A stretch of 64,000 bases of DNA from Lentzea californiensis (GTDB lineage: Bacteria > Actinomycetota > Actinomycetes > Mycobacteriales > Pseudonocardiaceae), in contig NZ_JANBBE010000017.1 in the NCBI RefSeq assembly GCF_024648825.1, positions 62,001 through 126,000 of the forward strand. The letters run 5' to 3'. The translations under genes and the position numbers were made by a program. This document shows positions 16,000 through 25,581 of the stretch, piece by piece. The notes beneath the pieces were generated by a model that did not search any database, had not been told where the DNA came from, and saw only the letters and a list, made by a program, of their open reading frames with translations. Positions within the stretch are counted from its first letter, which is position 1; every line of letters starts with the position of its first letter.

Positions 16000-16012
16000 G
16001 CCTCAGCCCGCG
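15990..16012. terminator. Symmetric hairpin spanning both stop codons of convergent genes
   Basis: CGCGGGCTGA (15990-15999) and TCAGCCCGCG (16003-16012) form a perfect 10-bp stem with a 3-nt loop. The two TGA stops of the lipoprotein and the permease genes are the mirror-image halves of the stem. It should act as a bidirectional terminator. Confidence 0.65.
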
Positions 16013-16812
16013 TCGCGCCTGCTGAGCAGCACGAGCGAGACGGCGAGCAGCGTCAGCCACACCACCAGCGACGAGATCGTCTGCGGCCACCCCGCGCCGT
16101 CACCGGCCATGTGCCAGGCCGCCTCGAGCGGGTAGATCAGCCCGAAGACCTCCGGCAGCGCCAGGCGGGCCACCGCCAGCAGCGGCACGACGACGAAGAA
16201 CACGGTCAGCGAGCCGCCCGTGTTCGGGATGAGCAACGAGACGATCAAAGCCGTGAGCAGCACCTGCGCGGTGGCCAGCATCGTCACGCCGAGCACCCAG
16301 CCCGGCCGGGAGCCGAGCAGGTAGTTGTGGTTGATCCCCTGTGCGGCACTCTTGATCATCAGTGGGTACAGGACGAACGTGAACAGCGAGCACGCCAGCC
16401 ACACGCCGGCGAGCACCGTGCCCTGCGCCAGCAGGTAACGCAGGCGCGAGGGCTGCACCAGGAGCGTGGGCTGCACGCTCTTGTACTGCCACTCGCCCGC
16501 GACGAGCTTGATCACGGTCGCGAAGACCAGGAGCAGGCCGAGCTGGATCACCATGAGCATCGGCTGGAGCTGCCTCCCCGCGCTCGCGAGGTTCGTCTGC
16601 AGCAACGTGAACAGCGCCATCAGCCCGAGCAGGAACACCGGCGCGCAGGCCATCACGATCTTGTCCGACCGGGTGCCGACGAGTTTGCGCGCCTCCACCG
16701 CCACCAGCCGCCAGAACGACGACGACCGGGCGGCACGGGCGGCCCACGGGCCCGGTGCGGCAGGAGGCTGTTGCTGTTGCTGCTGCCACGCGGCCGGATG
16801 ACCGACGGTCAT
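16003..16812 (-). CDS. ABC-2 type transporter permease
   Basis: 269 residues with a Gln/Pro-rich cytoplasmic N-terminus and six hydrophobic helices (about 52-72, 85-108, 130-152, 175-198, 205-222, 243-263). The layout is that of ABC-2 export permeases. The start overlaps the stop of the ATP-binding gene by 4 nt, so the two form one exporter. The cargo is unknown; drugs, lipids or peptides are common for the class. Confidence 0.85.
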   Translation of the reverse strand: MTVGHPAAWQQQQQQPPAAPGPWAARAARSSSFWRLVAVEARKLVGTRSDKIVMACAPVFLLGLMALFTLLQTNLASAGRQLQPMLMVIQLGLLLVFATVIKLVAGEWQYKSVQPTLLVQPSRLRYLLAQGTVLAGVWLACSLFTFVLYPLMIKSAAQGINHNYLLGSRPGWVLGVTMLATAQVLLTALIVSLLIPNTGGSLTVFFVVVPLLAVARLALPEVFGLIYPLEAAWHMAGDGAGWPQTISSLVVWLTLLAVSLVLLSRRDAG

Positions 16813-17687
16813 GACCTACCTCCACTGGTCAGGCGGAAGAACAGGTCTTCCAGGCTCATCTGCTCCTCGCGCAGGCCCAGCAACGGGATTCCCGCGGCGA
16901 ACGTGACGTCGGAGATCTTCTCGACCGGCGCGTGCGCGGCGATGAAGCCGTCCGGCGCGGGCTGGATGGCGATGCCACCCCGCTGCAACGACTCCGCCAG
17001 GCGGTTCATGTCCTTGGCGCGCACCAGGGAGCGGGACGACGTGATCAGGCTCGCCAGCGGCCCGTCCGCCACGATGCGCCCGCCGCCGATCACCAGCACC
17101 CGGTCGGCCGTCTGGTCCACTTCGGACAGCACGTGGCTGGACAGCAGCACGGTGCCGCCCCGGGAAGCGTGCCCCCGCAACAGGTTGCGCACCGCGCGGA
17201 TGCCTTCGGGGTCGAGGCCGTTGATGGGCTCGTCGAGCACGAGCAACGGCGGATCGGTGAGCAGCGCGTGCGCGATGCCGAGACGCTGCCGCATGCCGAG
17301 GCTGTACTTGCCGATCTTGCGGGTGGCGGCGTCCGCCAGCCCCAGCAGCTCCAGCACCTCGTCGGCCCTGCGCGCGGGCACGCCGGCCAGCGTCGCGGCC
17401 ATCCGCAGGTGACTCCGGCCGCTCCGTCCGGGGTGGACGGCCGCCGCGTCGAGCAGCACGCCCGCGACGTGGGACGGGTTGGGCCACGCGGTGAACGCGC
17501 GCCCCGCGATCGTCGCCTGGCCGCGGTCGGGCCGGGTCAGTCCGGTGATCATGCGCAACGTCGTCGACTTGCCCGCGCCGTTCGGCCCCAGGAAGGCGGT
17601 CACGGTGCCCGGCTGGAGCTCGAACCCCACCTGGTCGACGACGGTGCGACCCTCATAGGCCTTGGTCAGCCCCCACGCTGCAAGCAC
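16809..17687 (-). CDS. ABC transporter ATP-binding protein
   Basis: 292 residues. Walker A FLGPNGAGKST (residues 32-42), signature YSLGMRQRLGIA, Walker B LLVLDEPINGLDP and the H-loop SSHVLSE are intact. A C-terminal extension of about 75 residues is typical of ABC-2 (DrrA/CcmA-like) ATPases. It pairs with the overlapping permease. A LuxR response regulator ends 72 nt upstream on the same strand and may control it. Confidence 0.92.
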   Translation of the reverse strand: MLAAWGLTKAYEGRTVVDQVGFELQPGTVTAFLGPNGAGKSTTLRMITGLTRPDRGQATIAGRAFTAWPNPSHVAGVLLDAAAVHPGRSGRSHLRMAATLAGVPARRADEVLELLGLADAATRKIGKYSLGMRQRLGIAHALLTDPPLLVLDEPINGLDPEGIRAVRNLLRGHASRGGTVLLSSHVLSEVDQTADRVLVIGGGRIVADGPLASLITSSRSLVRAKDMNRLAESLQRGGIAIQPAPDGFIAAHAPVEKISDVTFAAGIPLLGLREEQMSLEDLFFRLTSGGRS

Positions 17688-17759
17688 CTACCCACCGTAG
17701 CGGTAGTCACTGTCCGTCGTGGACTGATTCGCCGTGTCGCGGCGCAGTTGCACAGTCGT

Positions 17760-18401
17760 TCACCCGCGCAGGTAGGTGAGCGTGGCGAGCACCCGGCGGT
17801 TGCGGTCCTCGCCCGGCGCGAGGCCCAGCTTGGTGAAGATGTTGCCGACGTGCTTGTTCACCGCCGCCTCGGAGATGACGAGGTGCTGGGCGATGCCCGC
17901 GTTGGCGTAGCCCTCCGCGACCAGGCCGAGGACCTCGCGCTCGCGGTTCGAGAGGCCGGCCAGCGGGTTGCGCTTCAGCAGTGTGCGGACCACGTCGGGG
18001 TCGACGACGGTGCCGCCCGCCGCCACGCGCCGCAGGACGGCGATGAACTCCCGCACGTCGCCCACCCTGTCCTTCAGCAGGTAGCCGACCCCGGACCCGG
18101 TGCCGGAGTCGAGCAGGTCGGCGGCGTAACTGGTCTCGACGTACTGGCTCAGCGCCACGACGGGCAGGTCCGGTCGGATCCGGCGCAGTCGCACGGCGGC
18201 GCGCAGCCCCTCGTCGGAGAACCCCGGTGGCATGCGGATGTCGGTCACGACGAGGTCCGGGGCGTGGTCGGTCACGGCGGCGACCAGGGCGTCGGCGTCC
18301 GCCACGGCCGCGACCACCTGGAAGCCGAAGCGGTCGAGCAACGCCGCGAGGCCTTCGCGCAGCAGGGCGCCGTCCTCGGCCAGGACTGTGCGGATCAGCA
18401 C
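17760..18401 (-). CDS. NarL/LuxR-family response regulator
   Basis: 213 residues: receiver domain (1-125) with acidic pocket E9-D10 and phospho-acceptor Asp54 (VVTDIRMP), then a LuxR HTH (LSNREREVLGLVAEGYANAGIAQHLVISEAAVNKHVGNI in parts, about 150-195). The GTG at 18401 overlaps the kinase stop by 7 nt, so the two form a two-component pair. Likely targets are the flanking ABC exporter genes (inference). Confidence 0.9.
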   Translation of the reverse strand: MLIRTVLAEDGALLREGLAALLDRFGFQVVAAVADADALVAAVTDHAPDLVVTDIRMPPGFSDEGLRAAVRLRRIRPDLPVVALSQYVETSYAADLLDSGTGSGVGYLLKDRVGDVREFIAVLRRVAAGGTVVDPDVVRTLLKRNPLAGLSNREREVLGLVAEGYANAGIAQHLVISEAAVNKHVGNIFTKLGLAPGEDRNRRVLATLTYLRG

Positions 18402-19549
18402 GGGAACTCCGCTCGCACGGTGGTGGGCCCGGCTTCCGGGCTGGACAGGGACAGGGTGCCGCCCAGGGCCGCGCAGCGGTCGGCCAGACCGGTCAGGCCG
18501 CTGCCGTGCCCGGCGTCCGCGCCGCCGTGGCCGTCATCGGTGACCTCCACGGTGAGGACGTCGTGCCGCAACGACGCCGCGACCTCGATCGTGGTGGCCC
18601 CGCTGTGCTTGGCGGCGTTGCTCAGGGCCTCGGCCACCACGAAGTAGGCGGCGCTCTCGACGGTGCCGGACGGGCGTGCGGGGACCTGGCACCGCACGGT
18701 CACCGGGATCGGTGAGCGGTCGGCGAGTTCCTGCAGGGCGGCGGGCAGACCCAGGTCCGACAACGCCTGCGGGTGGATGCCGTGGACGAACTCCCGCAGC
18801 TCCACCAGCAACTGCTTCGCCTGCGCGTGGGCGCCGGCGACGGACTCGGCGGCGGGGGAGTCCGGTGGCAGCTCCAGTGTCGCGATGCCCAGTTGCATCA
18901 CGAGGCTCACGACCCGTTGCTGGGCACCGTCGTGCAGGTCCCGCTCGATGCGGCGCCGTTCCGCGTCGAACGCCGTGACGAGGCGTTCGCGCGACTGCGC
19001 GACCTGGACGAGCTCGGTCCGCAGCCGGGTGCCGGACGGGTGCAGAAGAGCCCGCGCGACCGTCGAGTGGACACCGGCGACGAGGGCGAACACGTACAGC
19101 AGCAACGGAAGCAGCGCCAAGCCGGTCAGCGCGAACGGCACCGCCTCCTGCACCGTGCGCACCTCGCCGAACCCGAGGGCGAGAACGCGGTCCGGTGTCA
19201 CGAACAACGGGCTCGCGATCAACGCGAGCACCAGCACCAGTGCCAGCCCGAGCACCAGGGACGGCACCGCCAGGAGCGCCACCACGAGCAGATGGGCGAC
19301 GTCCCACCAGGAGACCGGGCCGCCGGCGGACGCCGCCCGCACGAGCCGCAACCGCCGGCGTTCCACCGCGACCACGGGACGAGCCGCCAGCGGCCCGCCC
19401 ACGAGTGCGAACGGCAGCACCGCGAGGCTCGCCGCGGCGGCCATCGGAGTGCTCAGGACGTACGCCACGGCGCGCCACGGCCACCTGCTCAGCAGGAACC
19501 GCCGCCGCCCCACGGCTTCCCAGATCGTGCGTTCCCCCACCGGGACCAC
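18395..19549 (-). CDS. Sensor histidine kinase, HisKA_3 type
   Basis: 384 residues. A basic N-terminus precedes about four membrane helices (about 27-55, 85-115, 135-160) of a sensor domain. The dimerisation/phospho-acceptor helix ERRRIERDLHDGAQQR carries His206, and the C-terminus is a HATPase with ALSNAAKHSGA (N-box) and DDGHGG and GSGLTGLADR (G-boxes). The partner regulator overlaps downstream. Small membrane ligands or envelope stress are typical inputs for the class; none can be deduced here. Confidence 0.9.
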   Translation of the reverse strand: MVPVGERTIWEAVGRRRFLLSRWPWRAVAYVLSTPMAAAASLAVLPFALVGGPLAARPVVAVERRRLRLVRAASAGGPVSWWDVAHLLVVALLAVPSLVLGLALVLVLALIASPLFVTPDRVLALGFGEVRTVQEAVPFALTGLALLPLLLYVFALVAGVHSTVARALLHPSGTRLRTELVQVAQSRERLVTAFDAERRRIERDLHDGAQQRVVSLVMQLGIATLELPPDSPAAESVAGAHAQAKQLLVELREFVHGIHPQALSDLGLPAALQELADRSPIPVTVRCQVPARPSGTVESAAYFVVAEALSNAAKHSGATTIEVAASLRHDVLTVEVTDDGHGGADAGHGSGLTGLADRCAALGGTLSLSSPEAGPTTVRAEFPC

Positions 19550-19556
19550 CGTAGCC

Positions 19557-19576
19557 GGGTAGTAGTTCTGCTACCC
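19557..19576. promoter_or_regulatory. Candidate operator in the divergent kinase/ABC promoter
   Basis: GGGTAG (19557-19562) and CTACCC (19571-19576) form an inverted repeat with an 8-nt spacer in the 84-bp gap between the histidine kinase gene (minus) and the ABC ATPase gene (plus). It is short and could be chance, but its position suits binding by the paired response regulator. Confidence 0.3.
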
Positions 19577-19633
19577 CGGAAGCGGACGTCAACGCCAGTG
19601 ACTCCGCCCGGAGCGGCGCGGTTGAGTTCTCCC

Positions 19634-20362
19634 ATGTCGTTTCCAGCCGTGGAGCTGCGCCAGGTCACCCGCTTCTACGGGGCCAGGAACACCGGTGTCG
19701 CCGCGCTCGACGGCGTCAGCCTGGCCTGCCCGGCCGGTACCTGGACCGCCGTCATGGGGCCCTCGGGGTCGGGCAAGTCGACGCTGCTGCACTGCGCCGC
19801 GGGGCTGGAGCAGGTCACGACCGGGCGCGTCGTGCTGGCGGGGCGGGACATCACCGCGGCACCGGACGGCGTGCTCACCGAGATGCGCCGCCGCACGATC
19901 GGGTTCGTGTTCCAGAACTTCAACCTGATCGGCTCGCTGACCGCCGAGCAGAACGTGGCGTTCCCGCTGAAGCTGGCCGGGATCCGCGCGTCCAGGAAGG
20001 ACGTCCGCGGTGTCCTCGGCAGCGTCGGGCTCGCCGACCGGGCCACGCACCGGCCGCGCGAACTCTCCGGCGGCCAGCAGCAACGGGTCGCCATCGCCCG
20101 CGCGATGATCTCCCGCCCCGCCGTGCTGTTCGCCGACGAACCGACCGGCGCGCTCGACTCGCACTCCGCGAAGGTGGTCCTGGAACTGTTGCGGGACATG
20201 GTGCGCGGCGCGGGCCAGAGCATCGTCATGGTCACGCACGACCCCGCGGTGGCCGCCGGCGCCGACGCGGTGGTGTTCCTCGCGGACGGGCGGATCGCGG
20301 ACCGGCTGGACGCACCGACCACGCACCAGGTCGCCGACCGCCTCGCCCGGCTGGAGAGCTGA
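19634..20362 (+). CDS. ABC transporter ATP-binding protein, MacB/LolD type
   Basis: 242 residues. Walker A GPSGSGKST (42-50), Q-loop FVFQNFNL, signature LSGGQQQRVAIARA, Walker B VLFADEPTGALD and H-loop MVTHD are intact. The ATG at 19634 gives the usual family N-terminus (AVELRQVTRFYG). Its stop shares a base with the start of the FtsX-type permease gene (TGATG). Together they form an exporter or lipoprotein/peptide-handling complex, probably controlled by the divergent two-component system. Confidence 0.93.
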   Translation: MSFPAVELRQVTRFYGARNTGVAALDGVSLACPAGTWTAVMGPSGSGKSTLLHCAAGLEQVTTGRVVLAGRDITAAPDGVLTEMRRRTIGFVFQNFNLIGSLTAEQNVAFPLKLAGIRASRKDVRGVLGSVGLADRATHRPRELSGGQQQRVAIARAMISRPAVLFADEPTGALDSHSAKVVLELLRDMVRGAGQSIVMVTHDPAVAAGADAVVFLADGRIADRLDAPTTHQVADRLARLES

Positions 20363-22269
20363 TGCTCCGGATGTCGTTCCGCACGTTCCTCGAGCGGTGG
20401 CAGCTGTTCGCGGGAGCCGTGCTCAGCGTGGCCGCCGGTGTCGCGCTCGTGCAGGCGTCGTTCATGGTGCTGGTCGCCACGGGGGAGCCGCGCATCCCGG
20501 AAGGCCTGTCCCGCCAGGAGGACGACCGGATCCGCGAAGGGTTCGTGGGCGCGGCGACGGTCATGGGCATGACGGCGTTCCTCGCCATGTTCCTCGCGGT
20601 CTTCATCGTGAGCTCCACGTTCGCCTTCACCGTCGACCAGCGCCGCCGCGACCTCGCCCTGCTGCGGCTCACCGGGGGCAGCCGCGGCCAGGTGCGGGTG
20701 TTGCTGCTGTCCGAGTCCGTGCTGCTCGGTCTCGTCGGATCGGCACTGGGGGTGCCGATCGGACTGGGCGCCAAGCACGCGCAGACGTGGCTGCTCGTGG
20801 AGATCGGCCTGCTGCCGGACTGGTTCGCGGCGCCGTGGCGGTGGCAGGCGGTGGCCGTCGCCGGCGTCATCGGTGTCGGCGTCGCGCTGACCGGCGTGTT
20901 CGCGGCCTCGCTGCGGGCGGCCCGGATCCGGCCGCTGGAAGCGCTGCGGGAGACCGGGAGGGCCGGCAGGGTCATGACGACCTCCCGGTGGCTGCTCGGC
21001 CTGTCCAGCGCGGCCTGCACGGTCGCGATGGTGGTGTGGGCGCACGGCGCGAACCTGATCGGCGCGATGCTGGCGGCGCTGGGCATCTCCATGGTCGGCG
21101 CGGTCGCCATGAGCACGCTGAGCCCGCTCGTCGTCCCGTTCACGGCCTGGCTGCTCGGCCTGCTCCTGCCCGGCAGCCTGGTCGTGGCCTCGCTGCGGGA
21201 CGGGGTGCGGCGCAGCGCGGCCACGGCGTCCCCGCTGATCGTGCTGGTCTCGTTGCTGCTCGGGCTGGCGGGTACGTTCGGCTCGCTCGCCGCCGCCGGT
21301 GGCGAGGAGGCGAAACGATCGGTGAACGCCCAGCTGGTCGTCACCTCCACCGGTGCGCGGGCGGAACGGCTGCCCGGCATCGAGGGGGTGGCCGTCGCGT
21401 CCCGCCAGAACGCCGTGGACATCACGATCACGGCGGGGGAGCGGCGCAGCGTCTACTCCGGGATCATCGCGGTCGACGCCGCTGACTACGCGCGCACGCA
21501 CGCCCTCGTGCCGACGCACGGTGACTTGAACGCACTCACCGGAGACACCGTTTTCGTCGGCCCCGCCCAGCACTCCGAATGGATCCGAGCCGGCGAGGTG
21601 CTCACCGCCGAGGCTGAAGGAATACCGCTGAGCCTCACCGTCGTCGGAGGACTTCCGGAGACGCTCGAACCGGGCGAGAACTTTGTGGTCCCGCGACGGA
21701 TTCTGCCCCCGCCGGTCTGGGAGAACGCGCCGACCGAGTCCGTCGTACAGGTCGAAACGGAACAAAACCCCGATGTCGTCGCCGAACGGATCGAGCGGGC
21801 CGGTATCGGCGAGGTGAGCACCGTGGCGGATTGGGCCGAGGCGCGAGCGGGCAGAAATCAGGCAGGGAACATGAAGATACTTACCGTCCTGATGGGATTG
21901 GCCGGGCTCTACGCGCTGATGGCCGTCGTGAACTCGGTCGTCATCGCCGGCACCGAACGCCGGCGCGAGTTCGCGGTGTTCAGGGTGTCCGGGCTGAGCA
22001 GGCCCCAGGTCGTCCGCACGGCTGTGGCCGAGGCCACTTCGGTGGCGGTCATCGGGCTGGTGCTCGGCTGCGCGGTGGCCGGTGCGGGATTGGCGGGCAT
22101 CGGCGGTTCCGTCCGCGCCGCGATCGGCGTCACCGTCGTGCACGTGCCGTGGACGCTCCTCGCGGTGGTCGCGACCGGATCTCTTGCCGTCGTGGCGGTG
22201 ACCAGCGGTATCACCGCGTTGTCGGCGACACGGCAGAGGCCGGTCTCGCTGATCGCGACCAAGGAATGA
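20362..22269 (+). CDS. FtsX-like ABC transporter permease
   Basis: 635 residues with about ten membrane helices in two FtsX modules: a helix near 20, three at about 70-190, a further cluster at about 205-310, then a large extracytoplasmic domain (about 315-485) and a C-terminal FtsX core (about 505-625). This is the duplicated-FtsX layout of actinobacterial peptide-antibiotic resistance or export permeases. It is coupled to the ATPase gene upstream and followed by a hairpin at 22278-22300. Confidence 0.9.
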   Translation: MLRMSFRTFLERWQLFAGAVLSVAAGVALVQASFMVLVATGEPRIPEGLSRQEDDRIREGFVGAATVMGMTAFLAMFLAVFIVSSTFAFTVDQRRRDLALLRLTGGSRGQVRVLLLSESVLLGLVGSALGVPIGLGAKHAQTWLLVEIGLLPDWFAAPWRWQAVAVAGVIGVGVALTGVFAASLRAARIRPLEALRETGRAGRVMTTSRWLLGLSSAACTVAMVVWAHGANLIGAMLAALGISMVGAVAMSTLSPLVVPFTAWLLGLLLPGSLVVASLRDGVRRSAATASPLIVLVSLLLGLAGTFGSLAAAGGEEAKRSVNAQLVVTSTGARAERLPGIEGVAVASRQNAVDITITAGERRSVYSGIIAVDAADYARTHALVPTHGDLNALTGDTVFVGPAQHSEWIRAGEVLTAEAEGIPLSLTVVGGLPETLEPGENFVVPRRILPPPVWENAPTESVVQVETEQNPDVVAERIERAGIGEVSTVADWAEARAGRNQAGNMKILTVLMGLAGLYALMAVVNSVVIAGTERRREFAVFRVSGLSRPQVVRTAVAEATSVAVIGLVLGCAVAGAGLAGIGGSVRAAIGVTVVHVPWTLLAVVATGSLAVVAVTSGITALSATRQRPVSLIATKE

Positions 22270-22277
22270 CCTGTGTT

Positions 22278-22300
22278 GATCACGGCCGGTCGCCGTGATC
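22278..22300 (+). terminator. Hairpin after the ABC/FtsX operon
   Basis: GATCACGGC (22278-22286) pairs perfectly with GCCGTGATC (22292-22300) across a 5-nt loop, starting 8 nt after the stop codon of the permease gene. There is no T-run. Confidence 0.5.
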
Positions 22301-22658
22301 GTCATGCGAATTCCCGAATAAGAGCTGGTGACGGATAGCAACGATTGGTTGCGCTCCGTTCTCGCGTAGAAGACGCCGTGCACCGCTGTCAAGTTCGCCG
22401 TCAATAGCGCCGCGTTTCCACAGTTCAGTTAGCAAAAGCCCAGCTCGGCATCCTTTCGCCCGCTCGGTCACGCCGGCCTCCCTGCCTGCGAGAGCGTGTT
22501 CCTCCACCACAACGGCGCGACCGGTCCTCGGAACGGGGGTGTTGCGTTGCGCATCCGACTGAGTACTCTGCACTCACCCCCTCAAGATCATCGCTGTTGG
22601 TCATGTTGATCATGTGGTGTTATCTTTCCGTCGCCAATTCGGGTGGTCGTGGAGCGTT
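22301..22658. other. Intergenic region upstream of the conservon
   Basis: About 360 bp of lower GC than its surroundings between the FtsX terminator and cvnA. It should contain the cvn promoter. A 97-codon minus-strand open frame (22280-22573) overlaps the terminator and resembles nothing; I do not call it a gene. Confidence 0.4.
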
Positions 22659-25118
22659 GTGAAGCTGAAGAACGTGCCTGAGACGAATTACAAGACAATT
22701 CGTTCCCGGCTCACTGGTGTCGTGGTGGTTCCCAGCGTCGTCCTTCTGGCCATGTGGGCGTTGTTCTCGTCCTACACGGTGTTCGAGGGCCTCTACCTCC
22801 AGCTGGTCGCCTCCGGTGCGCGGGACGCGTCGATCCCCGCCGTCCAGTCGTTCGCGTCGCTGCAGAAGGAACGCGAGCTGTCCATGACGAGCCTGAGCCG
22901 GTCCGGCTCGAGCACGTCGGCGTTGCTCAAGCAGCAGCAGGACACCGACAAGGACGTCGAGCAGATGAAGTCGGCGTTCGCGGAGCTCGCCTCCCAGGCG
23001 CCGCAGGAGATCGTCGACGGCATCAACAAGCTCAACGGCCTGCTCGACCAGCTGCCGGAGCAGCGCGAGCGCCTGGAGTCCGGTGCCACGTCCAAGGACG
23101 AGGTCTACCGCTACTACAACAGCGTGCTCGACGCCGGTGGCTCGCTGTTCGGCACGCAGGCCCGCATCGTGCCCGACGCCGAGACCGTGCAGGGCGCACT
23201 CGGTGCGCTGCAGTACTTCCAGGCCTCCGACGCCATGTCGCGGTCCAGCTCGGTCGCCGCCGGTGCGATCGTCACGGGCAGGTTCACGCCCGAGGAGCAC
23301 CGCGAGTTCGTCAGCCTCGTCGGCGCGTACCACTTCACGCTCAACGTCATCGAGCCCACCGCGCTGCCGAACGTGCGCGAGCACTTCAAGCAGCTCACCG
23401 GCAGCGCGCCGTACCAGCAGCTGGTGACCCTGGAGAACCGCATGCTGCAGAACGCGGAGCGGCCCTTCGGGCAGCAGGTCACGCTGGCGGACTACGAGAA
23501 CGCCACCCGTGCCGTGTCGCAGGAACTCACCACGATGGTGCAGGAGCAGTCCACCGGTGCGGTCAACATCGCCATGGCGAACGGCAAGGAGAAGTTCACC
23601 ACCGTCCTGATCGGCAGCCTGATCGCCCTGATCGCGGTCATCGCCGGCATCTTCGTCGCGGTGCGCGTCTCCAACCGCCTGGTGAACAAGGCGTTGATCG
23701 TCCGCCTGATCAGCCTGAAGAGCGACTCCCTGAAGCTCGCGCACGAACGCCTGCCGGACATCGTCGAGCGGCTGCGCGAGGGCAAGCACGTCGACGTCGC
23801 CGCAGAGGTCCCCGCCCTCGACTACGGCAACGACGAGATCGGGCAGGTGGCCGACGCGTTCAACGCCGCGCAGTACACCGCCGTCGCCGCGGCCGTGAAG
23901 GAGAGCCAGACCCGTGAAGGCGTGAACCGGGTCTTCCTCGACATCGCGCGCCGCAACCAGGGCCTGGTGCACCGCCAGCTCAAGATCCTCGACAAGCTGG
24001 AGCGCGAGGAGGAGAACCCCGACCACCTCGACGCGTTCTTCCAGCTCGACCACCTCGCCACCCGTGCGCGCCGCAACGCCGAGAACCTGATCATCCTGAC
24101 CGGCGAGCAGCCCGGCCGGCAGTGGCGCAAGCCCGTGCGCATGCTCGACGTCGTGCGCGCCGCCGTCGCGGAGACCGAGCAGTACGCCCGCGTGAAGGTC
24201 AACCCGGTGCCCGAGGTCGCGCTGGTCGGCGCCGCCGTCGCGGACACCATCCACCTGATCGCCGAGCTCGTCGACAACGCGACGTCGTTCTCCTCGCCGC
24301 GCTCGCAGGTCGAGATCCACAGCAGCGAGGTGCCGCAGGGCCTCGTCATCGAGATCGAGGACCACGGCCTCGGCATCAAGCCCGACGACCGTGAACTGCA
24401 TAACAAGATGCTGGCCGCGCCGCCGGACTTCGAGGCGATGAGGCTGCGCGGCGAGTCCCGCCTGGGCCTGTTCGTCGTCGCCCGGCTGGCCGCTCGCCGC
24501 AACATCCACGTCGAGCTGCGCGACTGCCCGTCCGGCGGCACCATCGCGCTGGTCCTGATCCCGTCCGAGCTGATCGTCGGCGAGGTGGGCGCGGCCGACC
24601 CGGCGGACTCCCAGCAGATGCCCAAGCCGACGTTCCGCCAGCAGGCACTGCAGCAGGCCTCGCGGTCACCGGAGGCCCTGGAGGCCTCGGTGCCGATGCA
24701 GGGCGACCTGGTGCGCGACTCCCGGCACGGCGAGAAGCCCACCGAGACCTTCCGCCTGGACGACTTCTGGGCCGGGAGGGCAGTGGGAAACGACCTGGAC
24801 CCAGGCCCGGACAGGGACCTGGACAGCAGCAGTGGACACATCGAGCTGCCCCGGGAAGACCGCCTGACCGGGGTGTGGCCGGCCGACGACCCGGCGGAAG
24901 GTGAGGCGACGACGCGTCAGAACACCCGGCCGGAGCTGCCCCGCCGCAGGCGGCAGCAGCACCTCGTACCGCAGCTGGCCAACGACGAACCCCGGCCGAT
25001 GCCCGAACTCGCGGAGTTCGACCCCGAGGAACGGGCGGAACGCACCCGCGACGGAATGTCCGCCTTCCAGCAGGGCACGCGCAACGCCCGCCAGGCCGAC
25101 GACGTCGTGGAACCGTGA
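22659..25118 (+). CDS. cvnA: Conservon sensor protein CvnA: nitrate/nitrite-sensing-type histidine-kinase-like ATPase
   Basis: 819 residues. TM1 (about 17-45), an extracytoplasmic helical NIT-type sensor domain (about 50-320), TM2 (about 328-348), HAMP-like linker, a helical region lacking a clear phospho-acceptor His motif, and a HATPase domain (VDNATSFSSP N-box; DHGLGI; SRLGLFVVARLA). The last about 180 residues are a disordered Pro/Arg/Asp-rich tail. The GTG at 22659 follows GGAG; an in-frame GTG at 22614 lacks an SD. The next three genes encode roadblock, DUF742 and GTPase proteins, which defines the S. coelicolor cvn arrangement, a membrane complex likened to eukaryotic G-protein signalling. 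Confidence 0.9.
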   Translation: MKLKNVPETNYKTIRSRLTGVVVVPSVVLLAMWALFSSYTVFEGLYLQLVASGARDASIPAVQSFASLQKERELSMTSLSRSGSSTSALLKQQQDTDKDVEQMKSAFAELASQAPQEIVDGINKLNGLLDQLPEQRERLESGATSKDEVYRYYNSVLDAGGSLFGTQARIVPDAETVQGALGALQYFQASDAMSRSSSVAAGAIVTGRFTPEEHREFVSLVGAYHFTLNVIEPTALPNVREHFKQLTGSAPYQQLVTLENRMLQNAERPFGQQVTLADYENATRAVSQELTTMVQEQSTGAVNIAMANGKEKFTTVLIGSLIALIAVIAGIFVAVRVSNRLVNKALIVRLISLKSDSLKLAHERLPDIVERLREGKHVDVAAEVPALDYGNDEIGQVADAFNAAQYTAVAAAVKESQTREGVNRVFLDIARRNQGLVHRQLKILDKLEREEENPDHLDAFFQLDHLATRARRNAENLIILTGEQPGRQWRKPVRMLDVVRAAVAETEQYARVKVNPVPEVALVGAAVADTIHLIAELVDNATSFSSPRSQVEIHSSEVPQGLVIEIEDHGLGIKPDDRELHNKMLAAPPDFEAMRLRGESRLGLFVVARLAARRNIHVELRDCPSGGTIALVLIPSELIVGEVGAADPADSQQMPKPTFRQQALQQASRSPEALEASVPMQGDLVRDSRHGEKPTETFRLDDFWAGRAVGNDLDPGPDRDLDSSSGHIELPREDRLTGVWPADDPAEGEATTRQNTRPELPRRRRQQHLVPQLANDEPRPMPELAEFDPEERAERTRDGMSAFQQGTRNARQADDVVEP

Positions 25119-25143
25119 TCACGAAACTGAAAGGGCTATTTCC

Positions 25144-25581
25144 GTGGACGACCTGACCGGCGGGCACCCCGAGCTCAACTGGCTGCTGGAGGACCTCGTC
25201 GCGAGAGTGGTCGGTGCCCGGCACGCGGTGGTGCTCTCCGCGGACGGCCTGCTGCTCGCCCACTCACCCGAGCTCTCCAAGGACGACTCCGACCACCTCT
25301 CGGCGATGGCGTCGGCGTTCCAGAGCCTCGCTCGCGGCACCGGACGGCACTTCGGAGGTGGACAGGTCCGCCAGACCATCGTGGAGATGGAACGCGCGCA
25401 CCTGTTCGTCACAGCGGCGGGGCAGGGCGCCTGCCTCGCGGTGGTGGGTGACGAGGACGCGGACATGGGCATGATCGCCTACGAGATGAACATGCTCGTG
25501 AAGCGCGTCGGCGCGTACCTCTCGTCGGCGCCCAGAACACTGGCGTCACCGAGGATGCCCAACCCCCTCGGGCTGTCATGA
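25144..25581 (+). CDS. cvnB: Conservon roadblock/LC7-domain protein CvnB
   Basis: 145 residues covering a single roadblock/LC7 domain (NWLLEDLVARVVGARHAVVLSADG at the start; ACLAVVGDEDADMGMI near the end). The GTG at 25144 has GAAAGGG upstream. These proteins are predicted partners or GAP-like regulators of the MglA-like GTPase encoded two genes downstream. The stop overlaps the start of the DUF742 gene (ATGA). Confidence 0.92.
   Translation: MDDLTGGHPELNWLLEDLVARVVGARHAVVLSADGLLLAHSPELSKDDSDHLSAMASAFQSLARGTGRHFGGGQVRQTIVEMERAHLFVTAAGQGACLAVVGDEDADMGMIAYEMNMLVKRVGAYLSSAPRTLASPRMPNPLGLS

Noticed and set aside
22280..22573. 97-codon minus-strand open frame upstream of cvnA
   Set aside because: It overlaps a terminator hairpin, has no convincing SD and shows no family resemblance.
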